Counted from the first letter of the stretch, positions 45,940 to 54,370 are shown. The stretch: 64,000 bases of DNA from Marinomonas sp. THO17 (GCF_040436405.1 NZ_AP031575.1:624501-688500), one strand, 5' to 3'. Numbers and translations: made by a program. The notes: generated by a model from the letters alone, not told the origin.

Positions 45940-46331
45940 AAAATCACCTCGGCGATACTGTTTGCCTTTTCATCCAATTTAGTAATATTCACCACCTCGC
46001 CAGAGCTGTCCACTATCATTAACCAACGTTCATAATCTGAGTCGGCAACATCCGCTGCAATACCTCGATCCCCTAATGCAGGCTCCAATCGAGGCTTAAT
46101 CCAGTCATCATTCATTTGTTTACCGTCTTTGGTATTCCCCAATACCGTATCTTTGGCGACCCCATCACTGTCTATGTATTTGCCAGATGCGGTTCGGTAT
46201 TTGGTTTCGGTAATCACATAAGGCGGCGGTGGGTTGGTATTTTCATAAATTCCGTCAATGCCTCGTCCTCTGGGTTCGGTATTTGGTTTCGGTATATTGG
46301 TGGTGTTTTTATAAGCTTCAATCGTCACCAA
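45936..46331 (-). CDS. Orphan PoNe toxin tip, unit F
   Basis: Up to 131 codons from a weak TTG start. Homology to the full effector begins at PRGRGIDGIYEN and runs to the stop, so the effector N-terminus and the first catalytic Glu region (GLYGE) are missing. The variable tip LEPALGDRGIAADVADSDY is identical to that of the complete effector. The leader VTIEAYKNTTNIPKPNTE has no counterpart in the effector. It is probably not a working toxin alone but a sequence donor. Confidence 0.7.
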   Translation of the reverse strand: MVTIEAYKNTTNIPKPNTEPRGRGIDGIYENTNPPPPYVITETKYRTASGKYIDSDGVAKDTVLGNTKDGKQMNDDWIKPRLEPALGDRGIAADVADSDYERWLMIVDSSGEVVNITKLDEKANSIAEVIL

Positions 46332-46340
46332 GAAGACAAC

Positions 46341-46370
46341 AAAAAGCCAACTCTTATTCTGAGTGGCTTT
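46341..46370 (-). terminator. Terminator between unit E immunity and unit F tip
   Basis: Minus strand: AAAGCCACTC, a short loop and GAGTTGGCTTTTT (one bulge). The same sequence recurs after every immunity gene of the array. Confidence 0.7.
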
Positions 46371-46410
46371 GTAAACAAATCAAACAGGTAAGATAAGCCT
46401 TAACGCTCGG

Positions 46411-47373
46411 CTATTCACTCACCCAAAACAAGGCCTCTTCCTGCTCGTTTAGTCTGTTTGACGGTAAACGCTCACCTTGTTTTAAACGCACTTGGTCGTC
46501 GCTCAGGTTGCAATGCCATACCGCATCCACTGGGCATTCGTCGTTAGGAAGTGCGATATGATGTGTAGCAGTGGACAGCGGAAAAAGTTGGTCGTAACCT
46601 TGAGCGCGGGCATGGGCAACAAGGTCTTTAGGATAATACAGCATGTGTGAATACGCGCTGTCGTCTAGGTCGTACAAGAGGGTCACCAAGGCAGTTTCCA
46701 GCGCCCAATAGCCAATAAAAATGGATTTTTGATGGGTGTTGTACCAGTAGCAGTCTTTCATGCCCTTGTACCAATCCCGTAAATATTGCGTCAGGCTCTC
46801 TTGTCGTTCTGCTTTCGTCGGGCTAATACCATCCCCTTTGATAGCATCGTATAAAGACTGGTATGGTTTGGGAAAAGCCAGATGATCCAAACGCGGTAAA
46901 CCAATATAACCCAAGCGCGCCAGCAATATACTCAATACAGGATCATCATTCCCATCAGGATTCTTTCCCAACATGCGCACTATGGTGTGCAAGGCCTCTG
47001 GTTTCCCCGACAAGACCGCAAAGCTCATGGAACGCAGCAAGAAGTGAAAAGCGTCCGGCTCCCAATATAAAAAATTATCATCTGGAAATTGATTTTTATG
47101 GCGCTCTAATTCCGCCAGCGCTTCGTGCATAAGGGTTTGGCAAAATGCCAAGTCGTTGCCAGCAGAGTATTCCAAGGTAGCGTATTCGAATTTATTTAGA
47201 GCTATCACCCAACTTAGTCCAGACCTATGATCATATTCATTATCTGTGTTATTTATGATCTCATACGATTTGGATCTGTCTTTTTGAAAGAAGGCATTCT
47301 TTTTCTGGTATATATCAAAACCAAGTAGTGGATCTCTTCTATTTGATTCAAAACCAGTTTCATTTACTATCAT
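46411..47373 (-). CDS. PoNi-type immunity protein, array unit E
   Basis: 320 residues, DUF1910/DUF1911 layout with the shared C-terminus (GYWALETALVTLLYDLDDSA). The first 85 residues are distinctive (begins MIVNETGFESNRRDPLLGF, with FFQKDRSKSYEIINNTDNEY). It overlaps the tip frame by 4 bp. Its tip gene carries a nonsense mutation, yet this gene is intact. Confidence 0.85.
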   Translation of the reverse strand: MIVNETGFESNRRDPLLGFDIYQKKNAFFQKDRSKSYEIINNTDNEYDHRSGLSWVIALNKFEYATLEYSAGNDLAFCQTLMHEALAELERHKNQFPDDNFLYWEPDAFHFLLRSMSFAVLSGKPEALHTIVRMLGKNPDGNDDPVLSILLARLGYIGLPRLDHLAFPKPYQSLYDAIKGDGISPTKAERQESLTQYLRDWYKGMKDCYWYNTHQKSIFIGYWALETALVTLLYDLDDSAYSHMLYYPKDLVAHARAQGYDQLFPLSTATHHIALPNDECPVDAVWHCNLSDDQVRLKQGERLPSNRLNEQEEALFWVSE

Positions 47374-47762
47374 AAAACTACCTCGGCGATACTGTTTGCG
47401 TATTTGTCTAGCTTAGTGATGTTCACCACCTCGCCAGAACTGTCTACTATCATCAGCCAGCGTTCGTAGCCACTTTCTACTATATCGAAAGCGCGATCAT
47501 CATCTTCTAATGCAGGCCCTAATCGGGCCCTAATCCATTTATCATTCATTTGTTTACCGTCTTTGGTATTCCCCAATACCGTATCTTTGGCGACCCCATC
47601 ACTGTCTATGTATTTGCCAGATGCGGTTCGGTATTTGGTTTCGGTAATCACATAAGGCGGCGGTGGGTTGGTATTTTCATAAATTCCGTCAATGCCTCAC
47701 CCTCTGAGTTCGGTATTTGGTTTCGGTATATTGGTGGTGTTTTTATAAGCTTCAATCGTCAC
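47370..47762 (-). pseudogene. Orphan PoNe tip, unit E, with an internal stop
   Basis: The frame that encodes PRGRGIDG in the other units has TGA at 47697-47699 where the others have CGA (Arg). Downstream of it the frame is open and encodes the variable tip LGPALEDDDRAFDIVESGY. A GTG at 47651 could restart translation but would lose the catalytic Asp. Confidence 0.8.
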
Positions 47763-47773
47763 CAAGAAGACAA

Positions 47774-47804
47774 CAAAAAAGCCAACTCTTATTCTGAGTG
47801 GCTT
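47774..47804 (-). terminator. Terminator after unit D immunity
   Basis: Same hairpin and T-run as the other unit junctions, about 45 bp beyond the stop codon at 47846. Confidence 0.7.
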
Positions 47805-47845
47805 TGTAAACAAATCAAACAGGTAAGATAAGCCTTAACGCTCGG

Positions 47846-48814
47846 CTATTCACTCACCCAAAATAAGGCCTCTTCCTGCTCGTTTAGTCTATTTGACGGT
47901 AAACGCTCACCTTGTTTTAATCGCACTTGGTCGTCGCTCAGGTTGCAATGCCATACCGCATCTATTGGGCTTTCGTCGTTAGGGAGTGCAATGTGATGCG
48001 TGGCAGTGGACAGTGGAAAAAGTTGGTCGTACCCCTGAGCACGGGCATGGTCAACAAGGTCTTTAGGGTAATACAGCATGTGTGAATACGCGCTGTCGTC
48101 TAGGTCGTACAAGAGGGTGACCAAGGCAGTTTCCAGCGCCCAATAGCCAAAAAAAGTAGGAAACCTACCTTTATGACGGTTATACCAATAACAGTCTTTT
48201 ATGCCCTTGTACCAATCCCGTAGGTATTGAGTGAGACTCTCTTGTCGTTCTGCTTTTGTTGGGCTAACGCCATCTCCTTTGATGGCATCGTATAAAGACT
48301 GGTATGGTTTTGGAAAAGCCAGATGATCCAAACGCGGTAAACCAATATAACCCAAGCGCGCCAGCAGCATACTCAACAAAGGATCATCATTGTCTTGAGG
48401 ATTTTTGCCGAACATGCGCACTATGGTGTGCAAGGCCTCCGGCTTCCCCGACAAGACCGCAAAGCTCATTGACCATAATAAAAACTGAAAGGCATCCGGT
48501 TCCCAGTAAAAGAAAGACTTGTGTGGAAATTGATTTTTATGGCGCTCTAATTCCGTCAACGCATTTTGCATAAAAACTTCACACTCTAACAAACTATAGC
48601 CAGCAGAATACTCAAGGATAGCATATTCAAACTTATCTAAAGTTATAGACCAACTAACTCCTTCTCTATGATCCAATGCGTTTTCTAAATTATTTACGAT
48701 ATTATAAGATTTAGCTCTATCTTCTAGAAAAAAATCTCTTTGATCATCATAAACAGGCAAGGTCAATAACGGGTCTCTTCTGTTTTTTTTAAACTCACTT
48801 TCATCCATTGTCAT
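47846..48814 (-). CDS. PoNi-type immunity protein, array unit D
   Basis: 322 residues and the most diverged of the six: differences extend to about residue 120 (begins MTMDESEFKKNRRDPLLTLP; YSLLECEVFMQNALTELE; RHKGRFPTFFGYWALE with two extra residues). The DUF1911 core and C-terminus are shared. It overlaps its tip gene by 4 bp. Confidence 0.85.
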   Translation of the reverse strand: MTMDESEFKKNRRDPLLTLPVYDDQRDFFLEDRAKSYNIVNNLENALDHREGVSWSITLDKFEYAILEYSAGYSLLECEVFMQNALTELERHKNQFPHKSFFYWEPDAFQFLLWSMSFAVLSGKPEALHTIVRMFGKNPQDNDDPLLSMLLARLGYIGLPRLDHLAFPKPYQSLYDAIKGDGVSPTKAERQESLTQYLRDWYKGIKDCYWYNRHKGRFPTFFGYWALETALVTLLYDLDDSAYSHMLYYPKDLVDHARAQGYDQLFPLSTATHHIALPNDESPIDAVWHCNLSDDQVRLKQGERLPSNRLNEQEEALFWVSE

Positions 48815-49269
48815 AAAATTACCTTTTCAATACTTTTTGCAGAAGCATCCAATTTCGTAATATTCACTACCTCACCAGAGTTGTCCACTATCATCAGCCA
48901 CCGCTCATAACCACTTTCAATAATATCACGAGCTTTACGACTACCTAGCTCATCTTTTATACGTGGCTTAATCCAACCATCATTCATTTGCTTAGCTCCA
49001 GGTAAACCTGAAGAGCCTTTGGTTTTACTCAGCACCGTATCTTTGGCGACCCCATCACTGTCTATGTATTTGCCAGATGCGGTTCGGTATTTGGTTTCGG
49101 TAATCACATAAGGCGGCGGTGGGTTGGTATTTTCATAAATTCCGTCAATGCCTCGCCCTCTGGGTTCGGTATTTGGTTTCGGTATATTGGCGGTGTTTCT
49201 ATAAGCTTCAATCGTCACCAAGAAGACAACAAAAAAGCCAACTCTTATTCTGAGTGGCTTTGTAAACAA
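48811..49269 (-). CDS. Orphan PoNe tip, unit D
   Basis: Homology to the effector starts at PRGRGIDGIYENTNPPPPY and includes the Asp and Glu-x-Lys of the nuclease motif. It carries a six-residue insertion before QMND (LSKTKGSSGLPGAKQMND) and the variable tip IKDELGSRKARDIIESGY. The longest frame starts inside the upstream terminator at a TTG, so real translation is doubtful. Confidence 0.65.
   Translation of the reverse strand: MFTKPLRIRVGFFVVFLVTIEAYRNTANIPKPNTEPRGRGIDGIYENTNPPPPYVITETKYRTASGKYIDSDGVAKDTVLSKTKGSSGLPGAKQMNDGWIKPRIKDELGSRKARDIIESGYERWLMIVDNSGEVVNITKLDASAKSIEKVIL
49231..49260 (-). terminator. Terminator after unit C immunity
   Basis: Same hairpin and T-run as at the other unit junctions, about 45 bp after the stop codon at 49302; it overlaps the open frame of tip D. 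Confidence 0.7.
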
Positions 49270-49301
49270 ATCAAACAGGTAAGATAAGCCTTAACGCTCG
49301 G

Positions 49302-50264
49302 CTATTCACTCACCCAAAACAAGGCCTCTTCTTGCTCGTTTAGTCTATTTGACGGTAAACGCTCACCTTGTTTTAAACGCACTTGGTCGTCGCTCAGATT
49401 ACAATGCCATACCGCATCTATTGGGCTTTCGTCGTTAGGGAGTGCGATATGATGTGTAGCAGTGGACAGTGGAAAAAGTTGGTTGTAACCCTGAGCGCGG
49501 GCATGGTCAACCAAGTCTTTAGGATAATACAGCATGTGTGAATACGCGCTGTCGTCTAGGTCATACAAGAGGGTCACCAAGGCAGTTTCCAGCGCCCAAT
49601 AGCCAATAAAAATGGATTTTTGATGGGTGTTGTACCAGTAGCAGTCTTTCATGCCCTTGTACCAATCCCGTAAATATTGCGTCAGGCTCTCTTGTCGTTC
49701 TGCTTTCGTCGGGCTAATACCATCCCCTTTAATAGCATCGTATAAAGACTGGTATGGTTTAGGAAAAGCCAGATGATCTAAACGCGGCAAACCAATATAA
49801 CCCAAGCGCGCCAGCAGCATACTCAATACAGGATCATCATTGTCTTGAGGATTTTTTCCGAGCATGCGCACTATGGTGTGCAAGGCCTCTGGTTTCCCCG
49901 ACAAGACCGCAAAACTCATGGAACGCAGTAAGAAGTGAAAAGCGTCTGGCTCCCAGTATAAAAAATTATCATCTGGAAATTGATTTTTATGGCGCTCTAA
50001 TTCCGCCAGCGCCTCGTGCATAAGGGTTTGGCAAAATGCCAAGTCATTGCCAGCAGAGTATTCCAAGGTAGCGTGTTCGAATTTATCCATAGCAACATCA
50101 CAACTCAGCCCAGACCTATGATCATATTCCTTGTCTAAGTTATTTATGATGTCATAATCTTCAGTAATATCTTCTTGAAAATAACTCTTCTTCTTCTGAT
50201 ATATCTCAAATTTCAACAAGGGCTCGCGCCTATTTTGTTTAAATGTTGCTTCATCGACTATCAT
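49302..50264 (-). CDS. PoNi-type immunity protein, array unit C
   Basis: 320 residues, DUF1910/DUF1911. The variable N-terminus is acidic in its middle (YFQEDITEDYDIINNLDKEY; SCDVAMDKFEHATLE), opposite in charge to the basic tip of its partner. The rest is almost identical to units B and E. It overlaps its tip gene by 4 bp. Confidence 0.85.
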   Translation of the reverse strand: MIVDEATFKQNRREPLLKFEIYQKKKSYFQEDITEDYDIINNLDKEYDHRSGLSCDVAMDKFEHATLEYSAGNDLAFCQTLMHEALAELERHKNQFPDDNFLYWEPDAFHFLLRSMSFAVLSGKPEALHTIVRMLGKNPQDNDDPVLSMLLARLGYIGLPRLDHLAFPKPYQSLYDAIKGDGISPTKAERQESLTQYLRDWYKGMKDCYWYNTHQKSIFIGYWALETALVTLLYDLDDSAYSHMLYYPKDLVDHARAQGYNQLFPLSTATHHIALPNDESPIDAVWHCNLSDDQVRLKQGERLPSNRLNEQEEALFWVSE

Positions 50265-50704
50265 AAAATCACCTCGGCGATACTGTTTGCCTTTTCATCT
50301 AATTTAGTAATATTTAGCACCTTACCAGAACTGTCCACTATCATTAACCAGCGCTCATAACCGGCTCGCCTAATCTTTTTTGCTGCACTATCATCTTCTA
50401 ATGCAGGCCCTAATCGACGCTTAATCCATTTATCATTCATTTGTTTACCGTCTTTGGTATTCCCCAATACCGTATCTTTGGCGACCCCATCACTGTCTAT
50501 GTATTTTCCAGATGCGGTTCGGTATTTGGTTTCGGTAATCACATAAGGCGGCGGTGGGTCGGTATTTTCATAAATTCCGTCAATGCCTCGCCCTCTGGGT
50601 TCGGTATTTGGTTTCGGTATATTGGCGGTGTTTCTATAAGCTTCAATCGTCACCAAGAAGACAACAAAAAAGCCAACTCTTATTCTGAGTGGCTTTGTAA
50701 ACAA
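50261..50704 (-). CDS. Orphan PoNe tip, unit C
   Basis: The effector-like part (50261-50599) starts at PRGRGIDGIYENTDPPPPY, retains the Asp and ETK of the PD-(D/E)xK motif, and ends in a basic variable tip LGPALEDDSAAKKIRRAGY. The leader reads VTIEAYRNTANIPKPNTE. Two 22-bp direct repeats (50516-50537 and 50598-50619) bracket the nuclease motif. No good start signal is seen. Confidence 0.68.
   Translation of the reverse strand: MFTKPLRIRVGFFVVFLVTIEAYRNTANIPKPNTEPRGRGIDGIYENTDPPPPYVITETKYRTASGKYIDSDGVAKDTVLGNTKDGKQMNDKWIKRRLGPALEDDSAAKKIRRAGYERWLMIVDSSGKVLNITKLDEKANSIAEVIL
50666..50696 (-). terminator. Terminator after unit B immunity
   Basis: Same hairpin and T-run as at the other unit junctions, about 45 bp after the stop codon at 50737. 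Confidence 0.7.
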
Positions 50705-50736
50705 ATCAAACAGGTAAGATAAGCCTTAACGCTCGG

Positions 50737-51699
50737 CTATTCACTCACCCAAAACAAGGCCTCTTCCTGCTCGTTTAGTCTATTTGACGGTAAACGCTCA
50801 CCTTGTTTTAAACGCACTTGGTCGTCGCTCAGGTTGCAATGCCATACCGCATCCACTGGGCATTCGTCGTTAGGGAGTGCGATATGATGTGTAGCAGTGG
50901 ACAGCGGAAAAAGTTGGTCGTACCCCTGAGCACGGGCATGGGCAACAAGGTCTTTAGGGTAATACAGCATATGGGAATAGCTACTGTCGTCTAGATCATA
51001 CAGCAAGGTCACCAAGGCAGTTTCCAGCGCCCAATAGCCAATAAAAATGGATTTTTGATGGGTGTTGTACCAGTAGCAGTCTTTCATGCCCTTGTACCAA
51101 TTCCGTAAATATTGCGTCAGGCTCTCTTGTCGTTCTGCTTTCGTCGGGCTAATACCATCCCCTTTAATAGCATCGTATAAAGACTGGTATGGTTTGGGAA
51201 AAGCCAGATGATCCAAACGCGGCAAACCAATATAACCCAAGCGCGCCAGTAGCATACTCAACAAAGGATCATCATTCCCATCAGGATTCTTTCCGAACAT
51301 GCGCACTATGGTGTGCAAGGCCTCTGGTTTCCCCGACAAGACCGCAAAACTCATGGAACGCAGTAAGAAGTGAAAAGCGTCCGGCTCCCAGTAAAAAAAA
51401 GCTTTGTGTGGAAATTGATTTTTATGGCGCTCTAATTCCGCCAGCGCCTCATGCATAAGGGTTTCGCAAAACGCCAAGTCGTTGCCAACCGAGTATTCCA
51501 AGGTAGCGTATTCGAATTTATGGCGAGCAAGACTCCAACTAACGCGAGAACGATGGCTTTGCTCATTATCTAAGTTATTCATAATAGAATAGGAATTAGA
51601 TCTATCTTTTTGAAAAAAGTTATTTTTTTTCTGGTATACCTCAAATTTCAACAAGGGCTCGCGCCTATTTTGTTTAAATGTTGCTTCATCGACTATCAT
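50737..51699 (-). CDS. PoNi-type immunity protein, array unit B
   Basis: 320 residues, DUF1910/DUF1911. The N-terminus begins MIVDEATFKQNRREPLLKFE as in unit C, but the specificity region is basic (FFQKDRSNSYSIMNNLDNEQ, then SHRSRVSWSLARHKFE), matching the acidic tip beside it. It is intact although its tip has lost the nuclease motif. Confidence 0.85.
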   Translation of the reverse strand: MIVDEATFKQNRREPLLKFEVYQKKNNFFQKDRSNSYSIMNNLDNEQSHRSRVSWSLARHKFEYATLEYSVGNDLAFCETLMHEALAELERHKNQFPHKAFFYWEPDAFHFLLRSMSFAVLSGKPEALHTIVRMFGKNPDGNDDPLLSMLLARLGYIGLPRLDHLAFPKPYQSLYDAIKGDGISPTKAERQESLTQYLRNWYKGMKDCYWYNTHQKSIFIGYWALETALVTLLYDLDDSSYSHMLYYPKDLVAHARAQGYDQLFPLSTATHHIALPNDECPVDAVWHCNLSDDQVRLKQGERLPSNRLNEQEEALFWVSE

Positions 51700-52006
51700 A
51701 AAATCACCTCGGCGATACTGTTTGCCTTTTCATCTAATTTGGTGATGTTCACCACCTCACCAGAACTGTCTACTATCATCAACCATCGCTCATAAGCAGA
51801 ATCTGAAACATTTAGTGCGAGATCATCATCATCCAATGCATCCTCCAATCGAGCTTCAATCCAGTCATCACACATTTGTTTACCGTCTTTGGTATTCCCC
51901 AATACCGTATCTTTGGCGACCCCATCACTGTCTATGTATTTGCCAGATGCGGTTCGGTATTTGGTTTCGGTATATTGGTGGTGTTTTTATAAGCTTCAAT
52001 CGTCAC
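51696..52006 (-). pseudogene. Orphan PoNe tip, unit B, with 82-bp deletion
   Basis: Compared with the other units, 82 bp coding for RGRGIDGIYEN...ITETKY are missing. The remaining single copy of the 22-bp repeat (51951-51972) marks the deletion point. The join is out of frame with the leader. Only the last part, with QMCDDWIEARLEDALDDDD and the tip up to SDSAY, remains open (68 codons from a TTG). Confidence 0.85.
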
Positions 52007-52018
52007 CAAGAAGACAAC

Positions 52019-52049
52019 AAAAAAGCCAACTCTTATTCTGAGTGGCTTT
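52019..52049 (-). terminator. Terminator after unit A immunity (end of the hcp-vgrG-effector operon)
   Basis: Minus strand hairpin AAGCCACTC/GAGTTGGCTT followed by T residues, about 45 bp after the stop codon at 52090. It would end the transcript carrying the complete effector and its immunity gene. Confidence 0.72.
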
Positions 52050-52089
52050 GTAAACAAATCAAACAGGTAAGATAAGCCTTAACGCTCGG

Positions 52090-53052
52090 CTATTCACTCA
52101 CCCAAAACAAGGCCTCTTCCTGCTCGTTTAGTCTGTTTGACGGTAAACGCTCACCTTGTTTTAAACGCACTTGGTCGTCGCTCAGGTTGCAATGCCATAC
52201 CGCATCCACTGGGCATTCGTCGTTAGGGAGTGCGATATGATGTGTAGCAGTGGACAGCGGAAAAAGTTGGTCGTACCCCTGAGCACGGGCATGGTCAACA
52301 AGGTCTTTAGGATAATACAGCATGTGGGAATACGCGCTGTCGTCTAGGTCGTACAGCAAGGTCACCAAGGCAGTTTCCAGCGCCCAATAGCCAATAAAAA
52401 TGGATTTTTGATGGGTATTGTACCAGTAGCAGTCTTTCATGCCCTTGTACCAATCCCGTAAATATTGCGTCAGGCTCTCTTGTCGTTCTGCTTTCGTCGG
52501 GCTAATACCATCCCCTTTAATAGCATCGTATAAAGACTGGTATGGTTTGGGAAAAGCCAGATGATCCAAACGCGGCAAACCAATATAACCCAAGCGCGCC
52601 AGTAGCATACTCAACAAAGGATCATCATTCCCATCAGGATTCTTTCCGAACATGCGCACTATGGTGTGCAAGGCCTCCGGTTTCCCCGACAAGACAGCAA
52701 AGCTCATGGAACGCAGCAAGAAGTGAAAAGCGTCTGGCTCCCAATATAAAAAATTATCATCTGGAAATTGATTTTTATGGCGCTCTAATTCCGCCAGCGC
52801 CTCGTGCATAAGGGTTTCGCAAAACGCCAAGTCGTTGCCAGCAGAGTATTCCAAGGTAGCGTATTCGAATTTATCCAGAGTAACACTCCAACTAACGCGA
52901 GAACGATGACCCAGCCTATTATTCAAGTTATTTATGATATCATAGCGTTTGGCTATATCTCTTTGAAAAAAAACGTTCTGTTCTTCATACACCTCAAACT
53001 TGAGTAACGGATCTCTCTTGTTATTATTAAAGCCTACTTCATCAAGAGTCAT
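52090..53052 (-). CDS. PoNi-type immunity protein of the complete effector, unit A
   Basis: 320 residues, DUF1910/DUF1911 layout (WYKGMKDCYWYNTHQKSIF, GYWALETALVTLLYDLDDSA, YYPKDLVDHARA). The ATG overlaps the effector stop (ATGA), and GAGGTGA within the effector's last codons serves as ribosome-binding site. It lacks a signal peptide, so it protects in the cytoplasm, where a DNase acts. Its first 85 residues are nearly the same as those of the distal unit F. Confidence 0.87.
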   Translation of the reverse strand: MTLDEVGFNNNKRDPLLKFEVYEEQNVFFQRDIAKRYDIINNLNNRLGHRSRVSWSVTLDKFEYATLEYSAGNDLAFCETLMHEALAELERHKNQFPDDNFLYWEPDAFHFLLRSMSFAVLSGKPEALHTIVRMFGKNPDGNDDPLLSMLLARLGYIGLPRLDHLAFPKPYQSLYDAIKGDGISPTKAERQESLTQYLRDWYKGMKDCYWYNTHQKSIFIGYWALETALVTLLYDLDDSAYSHMLYYPKDLVDHARAQGYDQLFPLSTATHHIALPNDECPVDAVWHCNLSDDQVRLKQGERLPSNRLNEQEEALFWVSE

Positions 53053-54368
53053 AAAATCACCTCGGCGATACTGTTTGCCTTTTCATCTAATTTAGTAATG
53101 TTCACCACCTCGCCAGAGCTGTCCACTATCATTAACCAACGTTCATAATCTGAGTCGGCAACATCAGCTGCAATACCTCGATCACCCAATGCAGGCTCCA
53201 ATCGAGGCTTAATCCATTTATCATTCATTTGTTTACCGTCTTTGGTATTCCCCAATACCGTATCTTTGGCGACCCCATCACTGTCTATGTATTTGCCAGA
53301 TGCAGTTCGGTATTTGGTTTCGGTAATCACATAAGGCGGCGGTGGGTCGGTATTTTCATAAATTCCGTCAATGCCTCGCCCTCTGGGCTTGTCGGTCATT
53401 TTGCGTATTTGTCTATCTTCCGGCAAGAGGTTTTTAAAGCCGTTATTAATCATTAGGTTGTCACTGAGAATTTCGCCATACAAACCTTTTTCTGCATTGG
53501 TCATTTTAATGATTTTGGGATCAATGCTTGCCACACTCTCATCTAATTGATGTACGACCTTGCTGTCTGGTAAGGCTTTATAGCCCGTATCCAGTTCGTC
53601 GGCTTGAAGTTTGATTTCATCGGCGGATTTTTGCAGCACATCTTGCACCATGCCCACCACAGAATCAATCTTCTCATCAGCGCTTTTTCTCACATCTTGC
53701 AGGACTTTATAGGAGTCTTGTAGCCAAGTCTGTACTGAACTTGGGGCTAACTTGCCTATTTTATTCGCCAAGCTTTTATAGGCATCAATGGCTTGATCAA
53801 ACAGATCGAGCAATTTCTGGGTATTGATACTGCCAGCCAGTTCCTTGAGCTTGACAGAAACCTCTAATAAGACGTCTTTGGGGCCTTGAGTACCTAAGAT
53901 TTTTTTCACTTTCGGATTGTTCAAGAAAACAAAGATCGGCTTGAGCGCTGGGGTAATGGCTTTCGCCACATCCCCGCTAGCTTTTCTGATATACAAAAAG
54001 AGGATTTTCAACACCCCTTTTACCGCCGATCCTAGGGTAGGTATCAGACCTATTAAGGTCAGACAGAGTGCCACCCATGCCCATGTATCGGATTTATCTT
54101 TACTGATCTGTCGACAGTTCGCCACCAGGTCTCGACAATCCAGCACCTGATCCACGATGGGAACCATGCCCAATACCGCATTGGCAGCAATCTGCCCCAC
54201 ACTCATATCTGGGTTAAAGTCGCCTTGTAGGGCTTCCCATGTCCATTCCACGGTTGCAAGGGCACTGTCTTTGGCCGATTGCGCTTTTTGTTTTATGTAG
54301 TCTTCAGCGGATTGATAAGCCTCTTCAAGGTTATCGTACAGCCATTCAAATACCTCGTTCCCTGACAC
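53049..54368 (-). CDS. PoNe-type DNase effector of the T6SS
   Basis: 439 residues from a GTG start behind AGGAGA, 2 bp after vgrG1. Residues 55-90 (MSVGQIAANAVLGMVPIVDQ, then VLDCRDLVANCRQI) form a segment common in T6SS cargo effectors, and 97-127 is hydrophobic. Helical regions extend to about 285. The C-terminal PoNe nuclease domain (290-439) has Glu299 (KGLYGE), Asp334 (GRGIDG), Glu350-x-Lys352 (VITETKY) and QMNDKWI, a PD-(D/E)xK arrangement. No PAAR domain is present, so loading is probably through the VgrG1 tail. The sequence LEPALGDRGIAADVADSDY is the variable tip. Confidence 0.87.
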   Translation of the reverse strand: MSGNEVFEWLYDNLEEAYQSAEDYIKQKAQSAKDSALATVEWTWEALQGDFNPDMSVGQIAANAVLGMVPIVDQVLDCRDLVANCRQISKDKSDTWAWVALCLTLIGLIPTLGSAVKGVLKILFLYIRKASGDVAKAITPALKPIFVFLNNPKVKKILGTQGPKDVLLEVSVKLKELAGSINTQKLLDLFDQAIDAYKSLANKIGKLAPSSVQTWLQDSYKVLQDVRKSADEKIDSVVGMVQDVLQKSADEIKLQADELDTGYKALPDSKVVHQLDESVASIDPKIIKMTNAEKGLYGEILSDNLMINNGFKNLLPEDRQIRKMTDKPRGRGIDGIYENTDPPPPYVITETKYRTASGKYIDSDGVAKDTVLGNTKDGKQMNDKWIKPRLEPALGDRGIAADVADSDYERWLMIVDSSGEVVNITKLDEKANSIAEVIL

Positions 54369-54370
54369 GC

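Larger units (their letters stand above)
44977..52089. repeat. Five tandem tip-plus-immunity units, about 1435 bp each
   Basis: Immunity stop codons fall at 44977, 46411, 47846, 49302, 50737 and 52090: spacings 1434, 1435, 1456, 1435 and 1353 bp. The long unit is explained by 21 bp of insertions in unit D, the short one by the 82-bp deletion in unit B. Each unit runs terminator, leader, tip, immunity gene. Confidence 0.92.

Noticed and set aside
49205-49269. N-terminal extension MFTKPLRIRVGFFVVF of orphan tips C and D as a signal or membrane segment
   Set aside because: It is the translated transcription terminator, starts at a TTG without a ribosome-binding site and is absent or shifted in other units.
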